DNA of 64,000 nucleotides from Euclidia mi (taxonomy: Eukaryota > Arthropoda > Insecta > Lepidoptera > Erebidae), in contig OX123196.2 in the NCBI GenBank assembly GCA_944739405.2, positions 70,083,688 through 70,147,687 of the forward strand, in the 5' to 3' direction. Below the pieces are notes generated by a model that searched no databases, had not been told where the DNA came from, and saw nothing but the letters and a program-made list of their open reading frames with translations. Each line of letters starts with the position of its first letter. Position 1 is the stretch's first letter. A program made the translations under genes and the position numbers. Of the stretch, positions 33,034 to 44,434 are shown in pieces.

Positions 33034-33321
33034 CTAAGATAAAAATAAATCATACATAAATGTTTGTCGTATAACAGATCGAAAAGTTGGTCCAAACACA
33101 AGATACAAAGAATTAATATTGAAAATATTACTTACTCAAGAGATGTTGAAGTCTGTTTTTATCATATTAATAAACCTCAAACTTAGGCACGATATTGCTT
33201 TGAGATTCTATATTATTATTTAGTTATTAAATTTGTAAGCTAATTTTAAATAAATGTCGAATAACAGTAAAATTAGACAAAAGGTAGAAAACACAAAAAA
33301 ATTAATATCACTCTAATACGA

Positions 33322-33485
33322 GTTGCAGACCAAGAGCTAAGCTAAGTTAGTTTAGCTTAGCTCGCATAGCTGACGCAGTTTTCTATACTTATTTGCATAG
33401 TGTGCGGTCTGCACACAAGTATGGAAAACTGCGTCAGCTATGCGAGCTGAGCTAAACTAACTTAGCTTAGCTCTTGGTCTGCAAC
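33322..33485. mobile_element. Foldback MITE, about 70-bp arms
   Basis: GTTGCAGACCAAGAGCTAAG ... CTGACGCAGTTTTC pairs with GAAAACTGCGTCAGCTATGC ... CTCTTGGTCTGCAAC with few mismatches. Confidence 0.85.
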
Positions 33486-34144
33486 CCGCATAAGTAAGTA
33501 CCTACTATAAACACTATCATTAGCTACTTGTCATTTATTATTATTTTATTAATTTTACCTTTTCCTGATATCTTCTTGTGGAGCCATGGGAAACTCTTAA
33601 AATAAACTTTTTAACCTTAGACAAATGATTGGTATCGCTTCGCTATACTAGACACCGCACTGCCTAAGAAAAATAGGTCCATAAGTGAGGCAACTCATTA
33701 TGACAGTGTGTGTCAATCAAAAGCATCAAGACGCATGCGTGAAGAATTGTGTTGTCAGCTTCTCAACAGTTACCCGAGTTAATAGGAAAATATTTCATAC
33801 TGTGGTCTATCTATGTCTTAAAAGCATCAATTTATTCGTGTATGGGTTAGGCGCAGGTTTCATCATCGAAAAAATGGTGGGTATATTATCCAATGATTTG
33901 GTTGTATCCAAATAGGGTGCTACATATATTTACAAATTATTACGTATTCAAAATAATCTTGTAGGTTATAAGTTAATTAGAAAATAGTGCATTCTATTTC
34001 CATTCTAGCCGTCAATTGTTAGTTACACATTATTTAGTACGTATACCAATTTGACCTTTTAAGTTTTACTAAGGTTTATTTACTTTTAATAGTCATGTAG
34101 ACACCAAAACTCACAAGTAACGATAGACAATATTAACAGACTGC

Positions 34145-34525
34145 CATGTAGACGGTTTCGAGTTTGAATCTACGGCGTGCCCGCGTGCACCATTGTCTTT
34201 TCAAAGATTGCTAATGATCGCTTGCCCCGTGCCTCGGAGAGCATGTTAAACCGTCAGTCCCGGCTTTCATTAAGATCTTTGAAATTCTTTACGGGGAGTC
34301 AGTCCCCTCAAACGAACTGATACTGGTCTAAACCCATGGAATATCGCTATCCCTTTGGGTTACGGAGTCAGATGGCAACCACTCTGTGGAAAAGCAGATA
34401 TTCTGTCATATCTGGTTGGACTAAGTAGTATGTAAGCGGCCAGGCCTACATACTACTTCGTCCTAGCGTTATCCCAGTCGCAAGGTCTTGGATGCAACTG
34501 GGGTAACGCTAGGACGATGATGATG
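34145..34525. repeat. Composite retroelement-like repeat
   Basis: Contains GAGCATGTTAAACCGTCAGT CCCGG and an inverted pair CATACTACTT / GTAACGCTAGGACG around 34430-34515. It ends in a GATGATGATGG run. LINE/SINE-derived by inference. Confidence 0.45.
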
Positions 34526-35236
34526 GTGAATGACTGCGATACGTATATACCTAATTATTCTAATAGCATCTACGTGTAATGAGTAGCTGAATGTGAGGCC
34601 CAAAATATATTTATTCTGTAACCACGAGAAGATACTGCGTAAACTGTTGAACTTTTTTAGATCTTTTTACTAATAATTAAAATAGATAAAATTGTTCTAG
34701 GTACCAAATTGTGTTGAAAGATTTTAAATTACTTATTAAGGAATCTTATCTTATCTTTGTTGCTTAAAATGAAGTCCAAACGCATGTGCGACCTATCACT
34801 ACTGTTACTTTGTAAAACAATATGAGCTCATATTTGTTCAAGATGACTGCCTTATATATTTAATTCAACACTTTATGTATATAAATTACTAATGTAAACA
34901 TTAAACAATACATAAATATGTTAAATAAATAATAAGGTTAGATAAATGCAATAGATTATATTTAAAAATACAATAACAATACATTGATACCTATTACAAA
35001 AATTTCAACTACGAGGAAATTGTTCTTCTACGCGCAGCAACACTGAATGAAATTTTTGGTTTAATGTAATTTTAGGGTGAAATTTCAAATTTATTGTTAT
35101 GTTACAGATGGTATGTGATCCCAGAGTCCTTCTTATTGCTTGTTGACTTATTTTTACACGGGATAAAAGCGCAACTTGGCATTGTACAGCGAATTATTTG
35201 CATAATTAATTTGGTGGATATATGCACCTGACACAC

Positions 35237-35282
35237 GGCTGTCAGTGTGACAGCCTAAAACCATGCCAGCTGGCATGGTTTT
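35237..35282. repeat. Two adjacent short palindromes
   Basis: GGCTGTCAGTGTGACAGCC (35237-35255) and a perfect 26-bp palindrome centred on CCAGCTGG (35257-35282). They lie about 100 bp upstream of the candidate start exon at 35379. Confidence 0.85.
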
Positions 35283-35378
35283 TTCTGCCTCATTTTACAA
35301 GTATGAGGGCTCCGTCTAGTAGAGTAGAGCGAGACCAATCATTAGTCTATGTTTTTAACATTAGACTTTGAGGTTAAC

Positions 35379-35432
35379 ATGGCCGACGAGAATTTGGATT
35401 TTGACGCATTTGCATTACAAACTACATACAAG
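35379..35432 (+). CDS. Candidate start exon of a plus-strand gene
   Basis: AACATGG start context, 18 codons MADENLDFDAFALQTTYK, then donor GTAAAA. No downstream exon was identified on the plus strand, so it may be the head of a long-intron gene, a relic or chance. Confidence 0.3.
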
Positions 35433-35619
35433 GTAAAAAGTGTCACGGTAACCGGATAGATGAGATTAAGACAAAAAGCATTTGAGTTTCTTTCATGTTG
35501 ACATTTTTTAAGTAATGAAAGTCATGGATAAGCATTTTTTTCTAATACCGATTTAATACAGCGTCACAAAACACGAACAAACTAAATAATTCATTTAATA
35601 ACATAGAAGCAATATTACC

Positions 35620-35949
35620 TCAGTCCATACTAACTAGATCATCTCTGGACGCGTTACCTTGGCTTCTGTCAACACGCATCACCTCAAGCCCGTCACTATT
35701 TGACACCACGTCACGGACGCTATCTCGCTCCAAACGTGACGTGTTATCACGGACCCCATCACGCTCCAAGGCACGCGACGTGTTATCCCGCAGACTGTCA
35801 CGTAATGGCACGTCACGCTTGCGCCTCGGCTGTGCCCGGACGCACGCGATCGTCACGGAATCGTAGGAGACAGATCCTCGGGGACACTCGCCGTCGCCGC
35901 TGACGAAGTCCTTCGACTTTATGGCCGTTGATTCTGTTACTTCTTTCAA
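35620..35949 (-). CDS. Gene B terminal exon, Arg/Asp repeats
   Basis: LKEVTESTAIKSKDF ... LRDNTSRALERDGVRDNTSR LERDSVRD ... VSMD, then TGA. Acceptor CTTTTCCAG, phase 0. Only this frame is open. Short degenerate RDNTSR-LERD repeats are visible. Confidence 0.75.
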   Translation of the reverse strand: MKEVTESTAIKSKDFVSGDGECPRGSVSYDSVTIACVRAQPRRKRDVPLRDSLRDNTSRALERDGVRDNTSRLERDSVRDVVSNSDGLEVMRVDRSQGNASRDDLVSMD

Positions 35950-38900
35950 CTGGAAAAGGGTTTATAGGTTAACAAATTCATATTGGAAATGCAAACAGTT
36001 GAGTGCGTCAAAGGTGCCAATCAGACCGAGACTGATACTACCAAAGGTGCCAATAAGTCCGAGACTGACCGAGACACTGTTACTTCACACTGAAAAGGGT
36101 TCTGATAGCTCTCAACACATTTTAAGATACAAGCAAATATCCTGAGTAATATTACTGCAACAAGCCACGGCGCCGAATGCCAATAGTATGCCTACTGTTC
36201 TTTATAGAACACATAAAACCATCGCCTGTCATGGGCATCATAGGCATTGGCGTATCTAGGGGTATATTCCAGGGTAGGCCTGGGTCTTCACAAATGTACA
36301 CTATTTTTATTTTATTATTATGACTCTGTAGTTTTGTCGAAATAAATATTATTTTCTTTCTTTCTTTCATAAAGCAATAGTGTGAAGTGTCTTAGATGTC
36401 CAACTTAGAATTTTTATTTTTTATCTTTATGCACAAAAATAGTACAAAGGCGGACATAATGCCGTAGGCATTATCTACCAGCCAATCTTTGTGTGATGCA
36501 GAGAAACTCATATATACCCAATATACATACTTACATATATTATTATAAATATATATTCATTATAAAATACATAAATATATAATTATTATAAACAACATAA
36601 ATATACATTTTATAATTCCTATATCCAATAATATATACTTAAGTAAGTATATAAAATAAATAAGCGATCAAAAACCTATGTCGATTCAGTTAGTGTGTCA
36701 AATACCTAATAATTCTGCGGACTCTAGTTTTAAACTTAAGACGCCTAGTGGACATCCTGATCTCAAGAGGGAGAGCATTCCAGAGAAGCATAGATTGTAT
36801 ATTAAAGGATGAATGTACCAGGCTAGAACTGTGAGAAGGACAAAGAAGCAGAAGATTATTTGAGGAACGAAGATTTTCTCATGAGTATTACAGAGAAATT
36901 GAAAATGGGAACTTGAATAGACGGGCGCACAAGGAGAATGCAGTAATGAATGAAGAGTACACAACGTACGAAAGCTACGCCGTTGACGAATGGGTAACCA
37001 TCGTAACTTTTATTTTATTTTATTCAAAAGGAACAACAAACAGCTACAATATAAAATATAGAAAGAAACATTACATAATATTCATCACAATATTGCAGCC
37101 CACAACTCTGTTCACAGATTATCAGTAGGATACATAGAAAAAATCACTAGAGTGGCAGATTATACATAATAGAAAATATTTAACTTTCGTGTTTAAGCAT
37201 TTGAATATAAAATAAATGAATAGTGAGAAAAAGTTGAAGAAAATAGGAAGAAAGAAAGCGAGAAATTCATGTGAACTCCTTAAGTATAAGTCTTTTGAAC
37301 TTATAGATAGGACACGTAAAAAAATCTATATGTTAAATGACTCGACCATTCTGCGCACAGGCGAACGCAGCCCAGAGTTGGACTTGCAAGAGCCCACTGA
37401 AAATAATCTGCCAGCGCGTACCTTTCGCCTATGGACGGTCCTAGGAACCACATAGCATAGCATATTACACAAATCAATACAGTAAAATTTATTCCTAACT
37501 ATATTATATAAATTTACGGCTTCTGAGTACTGACGTCTATTTTCCAGTGTTGGAAGCTTGTGCTTGGTAAGCAGATTTTGGTACGACAAGTAATAGCCAT
37601 AACATCTATAGTGCATGGCACGCAAGAATTTATACTAAACATGCTCAATAATTTCAATATACTTTTTGTACAATGGACTCCAGACGGACACGGTATACTC
37701 TAACTGAGAGCGTACTTCTTCCTATCTCTGCTTGTATAAGTCACAAGCAGAGATAGGAAGAAGTATTTTTAAAGTCGATTGTAGAACGCATTATAAATCC
37801 AAATAGTTGGTACGCTTTACTAACAATGTTACCTTTATGTAAGTCGTAGCAAAGTTTAGAATCAAGGACAACACCGAGATCACGAATAGAGTCCACTTTA
37901 ATCAGAGGGGCATCGCACAGTATTTTTGTGTGTTTTATTACAGTTTTATTTTTAGTAAAATTTACGAAATTACATTTTGGGAGACTTAATTGCAGCTTAT
38001 TTTTCTGGCAATAGGAGGATAGTCGGTCCAAGTCTTGTTGAAGCAGAAGGCAGTCATTTAGATTTCGTATGGCTCTATACACCTTGAGGTCGTCAGCGTA
38101 TAAAAGGAACTTGGTATTGTGAAAGCACTGACTGATGTCATTTTCATAGATGATGAACAAAAGGGGACCAAGTAACGACCCTTGAGGAACATCAGAAGTC
38201 ACCTGTCCTATATTAGATTGGTGACCATTGACTACAACCCTCTGACTCCGATTCGTAATATAACATGCAAACCATCTTATAAGATTACCGCGGATACCGT
38301 TGAAAGAAAATTTGTTAAGGTGTATTTCATGGTCCACCTTATCGAAAACCTTACAGAAGTCTGTATACACTGCATCCACATGAACACGGCTATCAAAGTT
38401 ATCAAACAAAAAACTTGAAAACAGCAGAATATTAGTATTTTTGATCGCCGTTTCACAAACCCGTGTATTATGCACTAATCTAAATTTCATTACGCACTAA
38501 ACTTCCGAATAGTTTTGATAAGGTAGACAGGATGGAACTTTTACGTTGCGTCTGGAACCGCTTTTATGAACAAGTACAATATACGCCTGCTTTCATAGCT
38601 TTGGAACAACTCCCTCAGAAATACATTTATTATAAATAATAAATAGTGGCTAGCAAAGATCGGTACTCAGAAATACGATCAAATTTGCGAAGATTAAAAA
38701 CGAATCTAATGCAATTATTGAAAAGGCGATCGAGCTTATTGAGAAGATCTGCATTACGGTCGAGATAGCACACGTCACCATAGTCGATGATGGGAAATAT
38801 TAAAGTCTGTACTAGCATTGTCTTAGTCCTGAATGGTAGAAAGTTCCTCAGGCGATAAGGCAACCGCAAGGCACCAGAGACTTTACGACTCACATTCACT

Positions 38901-41900
38901 ACCTGCGTCCGCCAGTTAAGGTTGGCGTCAATAAATAAGCCAAGATCCTTGACACTTGTACTGAACTTTCGAATTTTCTCTCTCAAATCGGTAACCTAAA
39001 TTTCGGGGTGGGCACTAAAGTATACTCAGGTGGGCTTGCAAAGGTTGTGGAGACAGCCTCCTGCGTTAAGTCTGGATGTTGCACGCCTCTTAATAGACCA
39101 CAGAAAACCGTTCACATGAGCAGTCGATATTTAGGCCGTCACATTAGATGTACGCATTCTTCGAACGACCGCCTGGCGTGCGCCCAGCGTGCGTTCTGCG
39201 TTCACTTCAAGGGAACACCGCACGCCGATCGTCCATTAGGCGGCCATCGAGACTACGCTCGAGAAACGCGCATGTCCAATGTGAAGAAGGTTTTAGACAT
39301 CTCTTCAGATAGTGTAGGCTCACCTTAGCTTTAGCCTGCTTGAGCTGGCGCCTCATCTCCCTGATGATGTCGTCTTTAAACTGCGCGCGGACGGTGGCAG
39401 CTCTTCCCTCCTCCACCAGCGCTGCGCACACTCGCCTCATGGCGTGCATCTCTTCTGTCAACGAGACGTTGACCTTGCGTAAGGCACGGACACTGTCGCT
39501 GCTTGACTGTTAAAAAGAAAATAATCATTAAAGGTGTTCTTTCTGCGCTGTAGTGAAAACACAGTCCAAAACTCTTCGATATCGTTATATATATTATATT
39601 GTTTAAGATAACCTAGGCATAGTACGGCTTTTGTATAGACATTCCAATTCACACGCACTGTTAGCATAAACTTCAACCGAAAGAAAGTAACATTTGAACA
39701 ATCTGGAGTTGGTATTAGATACATACGTAAAATAATAAGCATCTTTAGATGGCGCTGCGCTATCACCAGGTTTATACATAAAGGGAAAATTACGGCCATT
39801 ATGGCTCTGCCTTTTTCAAGTTGTTCAGCAAAGTGGCATATGTTTTGAATGCTGAACTAGGGAAGCGTGCCAGAAACTCTTTTTTAATGTCTAGCGGAGC
39901 CGCCATATTCGCAGAGGTCAGGCAAACCCTGTCGAGTTCCCGCCCCAGTCTTACGAGGGCTCTTCGAATTTTACCCAATTGGCAAATTTGCATAATTTTC
40001 GTATAAACTTGTCTACAATAAATATGATAATCACATTTAGCTGGTCCGTAACCTGATATTGCAACTGGTTGAACTAAAAAATAAGTAGTAAAATTACCTT
40101 AAGATTACACTCCATCTTCTGGATGCGCTCCTGAAATTGTTGAGTTTCAGCTTGCAACATCTCAGTAAAGTCCTTCACTGGCTCCCAGTCGCCGCACTGT
40201 CAGTTAGGTTCAGGTAAACCCCCAATGGAAATATACAAACACATCTATTGACATGCCTTCTAACAGAATGTTACTTCTATGCTAAAATATTTACATTGGC
40301 ATTCACAAATTTTATTTTCCTTTAAGTGCATAAGCATTACCTTCATCATTCAAGTCTATGGTCCAGGAACATTTTTTAATTCATTTAGTTCTACAACCGA
40401 ATCGAATCAACGGTAGAAGTGCGACGGCTAAAGCAATACTAAGATATGATGAAAGTAATTTGGAAGTCAAAAGGCTGCCTGAAGTCTTCTAAATGCAGTA
40501 AGTTATGTTTGGACCAACTAAATCTCTCAAATCTCTTCAGTACAAGTCACGCACCTCAGTACCCGTCCAGCACATCCCCGCCATTACCTCGGCGTCTCTC
40601 GTAGAAACGTCACTACAAATAGAATAATTACCTATGTAACGAAAGATTTGTTACGCCTTCGACGTCTTTTGGTGAAACAGCAAGCCATTCATGGAAGTTT
40701 GGTGGAGAGAATGTTTATTTGTAGCGCGATGGATATTTTTATTTACTGACTTTAACCATATCTAGTGAGTGATGTTTGTGTTTAAAGATCTATTGCTGTA
40801 CGCAACTGCTGAACGGATTATGAAGCAAATGCAGATGATTAGGAAACGGATTTCAATAAGAGAAATCCTTACTCGTGACTAAGCACACATATAAGACTAG
40901 TAATTTTCTTCTAGAAATGCTTGATGGCGACCAAGTTCACAAACGGACCAGCAGTGCTAGTCAGCAGTTGATCAACTCCTATCTACTTTATTGTCGATTA
41001 TCTCCTACAAGTCATGAAGTGTGCCAACACTCAGATATAGTGTATTGGTACCATACCTACCATTGGAACATACAGTAATTTTGTAAAAGTGCATAAATTC
41101 ATGCTGTATAAGCCAACACAGGCCTATGAAACTTTCCTACAATCCCGTAAATAAAAATTATACATACAAACTAACGCCATCTAGCGCCAGGGGAATGTCA
41201 TTTTAGCTTTTTTACCCGACTGCGCGACGCAAAAATATCTGTAGCGATAAATGAACGGTAATTTCGCCTAGTCTAACAAGGCTGCGTGGCGCAGTGAAAG
41301 CGTGCTGAGCCCATAATCCTGAAGTCCGTGGATCAAACCCACGCTCTGCTAGAAACTACATTTTGTGATTTTCATATTTTTTTACTTTTAAATTGCATAT
41401 TTTACATAAAAGTTGTCATTTACTTATTTATTAACACAGAAATTAAACATTTATTTTATTTTGAAAAATGAATCCGCTACTAACGCCATCTATACGATCG
41501 GAATAAAAATAAAATTGATTTGTACGCCATCTAGTGGTCGAGGATGCCTATTGAACTTTAATTTCGAACTGAGAGTGGCTTATCTATACCAGTATAAGTG
41601 TATAATCAGTATAATCTATGAGCCAACACTAACTGTAAATTGAAATACTGCATTGTACCTAACAGACTCTCAGAAATTGAATTAAGAGAAGCTGAGATAC
41701 TTACGGGCTGTGATAATTCGTCATCGAAATCTCTTTTCTTAAGTTCAAAATGGTTTGTTCATACTGTTGAACATCTTTGTTTAACTGTCTTATCTCCCTG
41801 CAAATATAACATGTCGATATAATTGGTAACTTCCATACTTGAAGACATACAATATGATCATCCGTGACCATGGCTGGTGTCACCCCCGCCAAAACGTCGG

Positions 41901-44434
41901 GTCAAATAGTTATTTCACTTTTATGTAAATAAAATAAAATTTCAGTATTTTCTCGCATTGTATGTCCGTAAAAAATATCAATAGAATCATTTTAATTTAG
42001 TGAGTGCAACTAATGTTGGATGAATTAGCCAAATGTATTTCTCCAATCACGTGGCGTGCCATTAGAGAGGCCTATATCGAGCGGTGGACTACGGCTGATG
42101 ATGATGATGATGATTTCACATACCTGTCTTTCGAAACATTCTCCTTCATAAGGGACTCATTGAGTAGTTTCAGCTCGCAATACTTGCCGCAATTATTCTT
42201 GGGTGCTCTCTGAAAAACAGTAAATTTCCGACCATGTAAATGTTAATTGCTTTTCGTGAGAAGAACTTGCATTTCTGGATTTCTATCTGATTAATTTTCT
42301 TGTTTTGTCCTTTTTATCCCTTTTCTTACCTAATCGATTTATAGATTTTTGTACATTATTTTTAAAAATTGAGAATTTTTAAGAACGTTTAGAGTCAACA
42401 TATTCAATTTCTAGATTAGTCTGTTTCTACATAATGATTTTTGTGAAGATAGAGGTACAATCAAACAAGTCGGCGGTGGACCAGTTTGAAAAAAAAACCC
42501 TTGGCTTGCTCATAGAGTCGAGGCACTTTAGAAACTGATTTTGTATACGAATGTCAATGTTGGTGTAAAGTAGCACTGGAAGCGACGATGTCTTGTTGAG
42601 CGATTCTCACCCGTATGGTGGTCTAGTGGGAAGCGACTGTACCTACCTTATACGCGCATAGATATTTGACATACTTTGTATAGAACTTAAGACCAATACC
42701 TACCTATCTATTTCTAGTAGCCAAATCGAAAGATAGAATAGTGGGAAAAGCCGTTAGTTTACCGCCATCCTACTCTTCAAAGATAGAAAGTAGCTACCTA
42801 AAGATATGTTTTATAGAGATACATTTCATAACATAAAAATGTCAGCGAAAGTTATTTATATTAGTTCAAGCGGCAGAGTTGTCGTAACAGTTCGTTTATA
42901 GAAAACCATATCAATGTACTAAATACTTTCAAACTTTCGAGATTGGTTGACATACTACAACTTAATATTATAAAGTGGGTCACAATCACGTAATTATTTG
43001 AAATTAATAGTGAATTAACTTCTGTTTGAACCTCTGCTCCAACTGGAAGTCCCTGCAAACAACTGCTCTTGCACAAAATCTCTACAGATATATGGCTTAA
43101 TGGCTGAGGACTCTGTCATGTGCGGATACGGGGTACAAAGCAGGACATGTGTTCTATAGCCGAGCTGTATAGGTCTACGAAAAACGCCATAACTATTACT
43201 GGACGCACAAAATTAAAAATCGCCATTGACACAACAAGAAGAAGTTCGGGGCAAATTGTGCATGCGGTGTGAGGGCCACTTTGTTAAAATTCTTTGGGAA
43301 TATGCTAAGAATTTAGTGTGCATTCCCAAACAATTGTGAAAGTAGGAATCAGAATTTGTGAAAGTCAAATAAGCGAGTTATTGACTGTTTAGTTGGGGGC
43401 CCAACTAGCTTTTGATGTAAGATTACAGAAGCTACTAAAAATCACTCAGGACAAAATCCATAAAATGAGTGAAATTATTGTCATCCTACTCACATATTAC
43501 AATGAAAATTCGGTATTTATGAAATTTTGTAGTCATGATAAGATAAGATAAGATAAGCTTTATTTGCATAAACATGTGTGTGTACCTACATACAAAGAAA
43601 GTGCATACATACAAGATGACAAAATAAATTAAGTGCAGACATGTTTGTCACAGCATGACGTGCAAAAATAAATTGGTTACTTATAAAATTATACAAAAAA
43701 AAGATACATTTAACAATATATTATTTTTTTGTCCAAATTAATGTCCATGTTGTAATTATCATTATCAACAAATTACACCACTTTGTTACACAATTTTTTT
43801 CAAACAAAAATCGTCGTTTTTGTGTTTATTTTATCTTTCATGTGTAAAGCGTAAGTAATTGAAAAGAAACGAAAAAAAATAGCGGTCTGAGGGCCCAGAT
43901 TTTAACAAGGCTATATCTTTTAATCACGAAGAAGTGGTGACCTACTCTAGCTTGCACAAAATTTCACAATTTATTTGCTAGCATCTAATATAACAAATAT
44001 GAGCTGTACTTACGTAGTTTCATTTTATTTGCCTGATAAACTTTTACGTGCATGCGGTCTGAAGGCGGAGAGAGGAAGATATACGAAATAATACTGCATG
44101 TAACAATAATATCGTGTTTGCACAAATTTTCTTTGGCATTAACTTAGATTTTGGCGTCAAAACCTTTTCTGTAGCGGCCATAGTATGTCCGGTACAGGTG
44201 GGCCCTCAATCCGCTATATGCGGTCTGAGGGCCCAACTAAACAGTCAATAACTCGCTTATTTAACTTTCACAAATTCTGATTCCTACTTTCACAATTGTT
44301 TGGGAATGCACGCTAAATCCTTAGCATATTTCGAAAGAATTTTAACAAAATGGCCCTCACACCGCATGCACATGGGGCAAATAGTTGGCCTTTTACCTTT
44401 ATCTCCAAGTACTTACGAGGTTGAGGCCCGTCAT
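35620..44434 (-). CDS. Gene B: coiled-coil protein, 7 exons, 288 codons
   Basis: Exons 44434-44417, 42209-42124, 41797-41705, 40612-40555, 40196-40098, 39506-39324 and 35949-35620 join in phase to one ORF ending in TGA. The protein begins MTGLNL, then a Cys pair (NNCGKYCELK) and coiled coil (QLNKDVQQYEQTILNLRKEI; QLKQAKAK), and finishes in a 109-residue Arg/Asp-rich tail with RDNTSR and LERD repeats. No membrane segment or signal peptide. A strong donor (GAG/GTAATA) sits one base after the stop, so the last exon may be one of two alternatives. The 18-bp first exon is the least certain; exons 2-6 could instead be joined to gene A exon 2, also phase 0. Family not recognised. Confidence 0.65.
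36280..36375 (+). repeat. LINE-like 3' end with (CTTT)n tail
   Basis: GAAATAAATATTATTTTCTT followed by CTTTCTTTC. Coding part absent. Confidence 0.4.
36380..36990. other. AT-rich stretch with LINE-like scrap
   Basis: 36520-36660 is nearly pure AT. 36700-36960 resembles decayed retroelement 3' sequence (CATTCCAGAGAAGCATAGAT). No host exon seen. Confidence 0.35.
37000..38510 (-). pseudogene. Jockey/CR1-like LINE with reverse transcriptase, 5' truncated
   Basis: The minus frame has VDAVYTDFCKVFDKVDHEIH, LIRWFACYITNRSQRVVVNG, SDVPQGSLLGPLLFIIYEND, FLLYADDLKVYRAIRN and LGVVLDSKL: reverse transcriptase motifs with the YADD catalytic box. After a frameshift the C-terminal part continues at 37625-37326 (SYQNLLTKHKLPTLENRRQY). 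The TTTTATTTTATTTTATTCA stretch at 37007-37026 is the inverse of its A-rich tail. Several changes (PQG kept, F.KVFD for AFD) and a frame break indicate a dead copy inside gene B's last intron. Confidence 0.85.
38630..38986 (-). pseudogene. Second LINE reverse transcriptase fragment (C-terminal part)
   Basis: VKDLGLFIDANLNWRTQVVN, GALRLPYRLRNFLPFRTKTM and IIDYGDVCYLDRNADLLNKL match the region after the catalytic core in jockey-like elements. It is a different sequence from the copy at 37000-38510. Confidence 0.75.
39324..39506 (-). CDS. Gene B exon (coiled coil)
   Basis: 61 codons, SSSDSVRALRKVNVSLTEEM HAMRRVCAALVEEG ... MRRQLKQAKAK. Acceptor TTTAACAG, donor GTGAGC, phase 0 to 0. Confidence 0.88.
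39799..39993 (-). other. Unexplained 64-codon ORF
   Basis: ATG-initiated, reads KIRRALVRLGRELDRVCLTS ANMAAPLDIKKEFLAR and ends KKAEP then stop. Composition is protein-like, but no splice signals tie it to gene B and I cannot name it. It may be transposon-derived. Confidence 0.25.
40098..40196 (-). CDS. Gene B exon (coiled coil)
   Basis: 33 codons, CGDWEPVKDFTEMLQAETQQ FQERIQKMECNLK. Acceptor CTGACAG, donor GTAATT, phase 0 to 0. Confidence 0.85.
40555..40612 (-). CDS. Gene B exon (58 bp)
   Basis: DVSTRDAEVMAGMCWTGTE. Acceptor TTTGTAG, donor GTGCGT, phase 2 to 0. This exon is what restores the frame between 41705 and 40196. Confidence 0.75.
41165..41640 (+). repeat. Repeat with embedded tRNA-iMet-like segment, copy 1
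   Basis: 41281-41351 reads CTGCGTGGCGCAGTGAAAGC, GCTGAGCCCATAATC and GTGGATCAAACCCACGCTCT GCTAG, close to arthropod initiator tRNA-Met with anticodon CAT, but with mismatched stems. Flanks (TATCTGTAGCGATAAATGAA; TAAAATAAATG-class; GCCATCTATACGATCGGAAT) recur inverted at 51365-51890, so the unit is a repeat. Confidence 0.75.
41705..41797 (-). CDS. Gene B exon (coiled coil)
   Basis: EIRQLNKDVQQYEQTILNLR KEISMTNYHS. Acceptor TATTTGCAG, donor GTAAGT, phase 2 to 2. Confidence 0.85.
42030..42112 (+). repeat. RTE-like 3' end with (GAT)n tail
   Basis: GAGAGGCCTATATCGAGCGG TGGACTACGGCTGATGATGA, the usual terminal string of these elements. Confidence 0.7.
42124..42209 (-). CDS. Gene B exon 2 (Cys pair and coiled coil)
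   Basis: RAPKNNCGKYCELKLLNESL MKENVSKD. Acceptor GTTTTTCAG, donor GTATGT, phase 0 to 2. Phase 0 in is compatible with gene B exon 1 and with gene A exon 2. Confidence 0.82.
42455..42645 (+). repeat. Dispersed repeat, inverted copy at 58996-59190
   Basis: ACAATCAAACAAGTCGGCGG, CATAGAGTCGAGGCACTTTA and GTAGCACTGGAAGCGACGAT match the inverse of 58996-59190. Confidence 0.75.
43257..44372. mobile_element. Mutator-like non-autonomous element, about 165-bp inverted ends, 9-bp target duplication
   Basis: TGTGCATGCGGTGTGAGGGC at 43257 is inverted at the right end (to 44372). The arms continue for about 165 bp through TTGTGAAAGTAGGAATCAGA and AGTCAATAACTCGC-type blocks. GGGGCAAAT flanks both ends (43248-43256 and 44374-44382). 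Long arms with a 9-bp duplication are typical of MULEs. Interior about 790 bp has no transposase. Confidence 0.85.
44417..44434 (-). CDS. Candidate gene B first exon (18 bp)
   Basis: ATG ACG GGC CTC AAC CTC followed by GTAAGT; phase 0 fits exon 42209. The exon is tiny, so the call rests on the donor and phase alone. Confidence 0.45.

Noticed and set aside
33559..33587. Start exon MAPQEDIRKR as the beginning of gene C
   Set aside because: It ends in phase 2 while the next exon (33033) needs phase 0, and no linking exon was found.
41281..41351. Functional initiator tRNA-Met gene
   Set aside because: Stem mismatches and an inverted second copy with the same flanks show it is part of a repeat.
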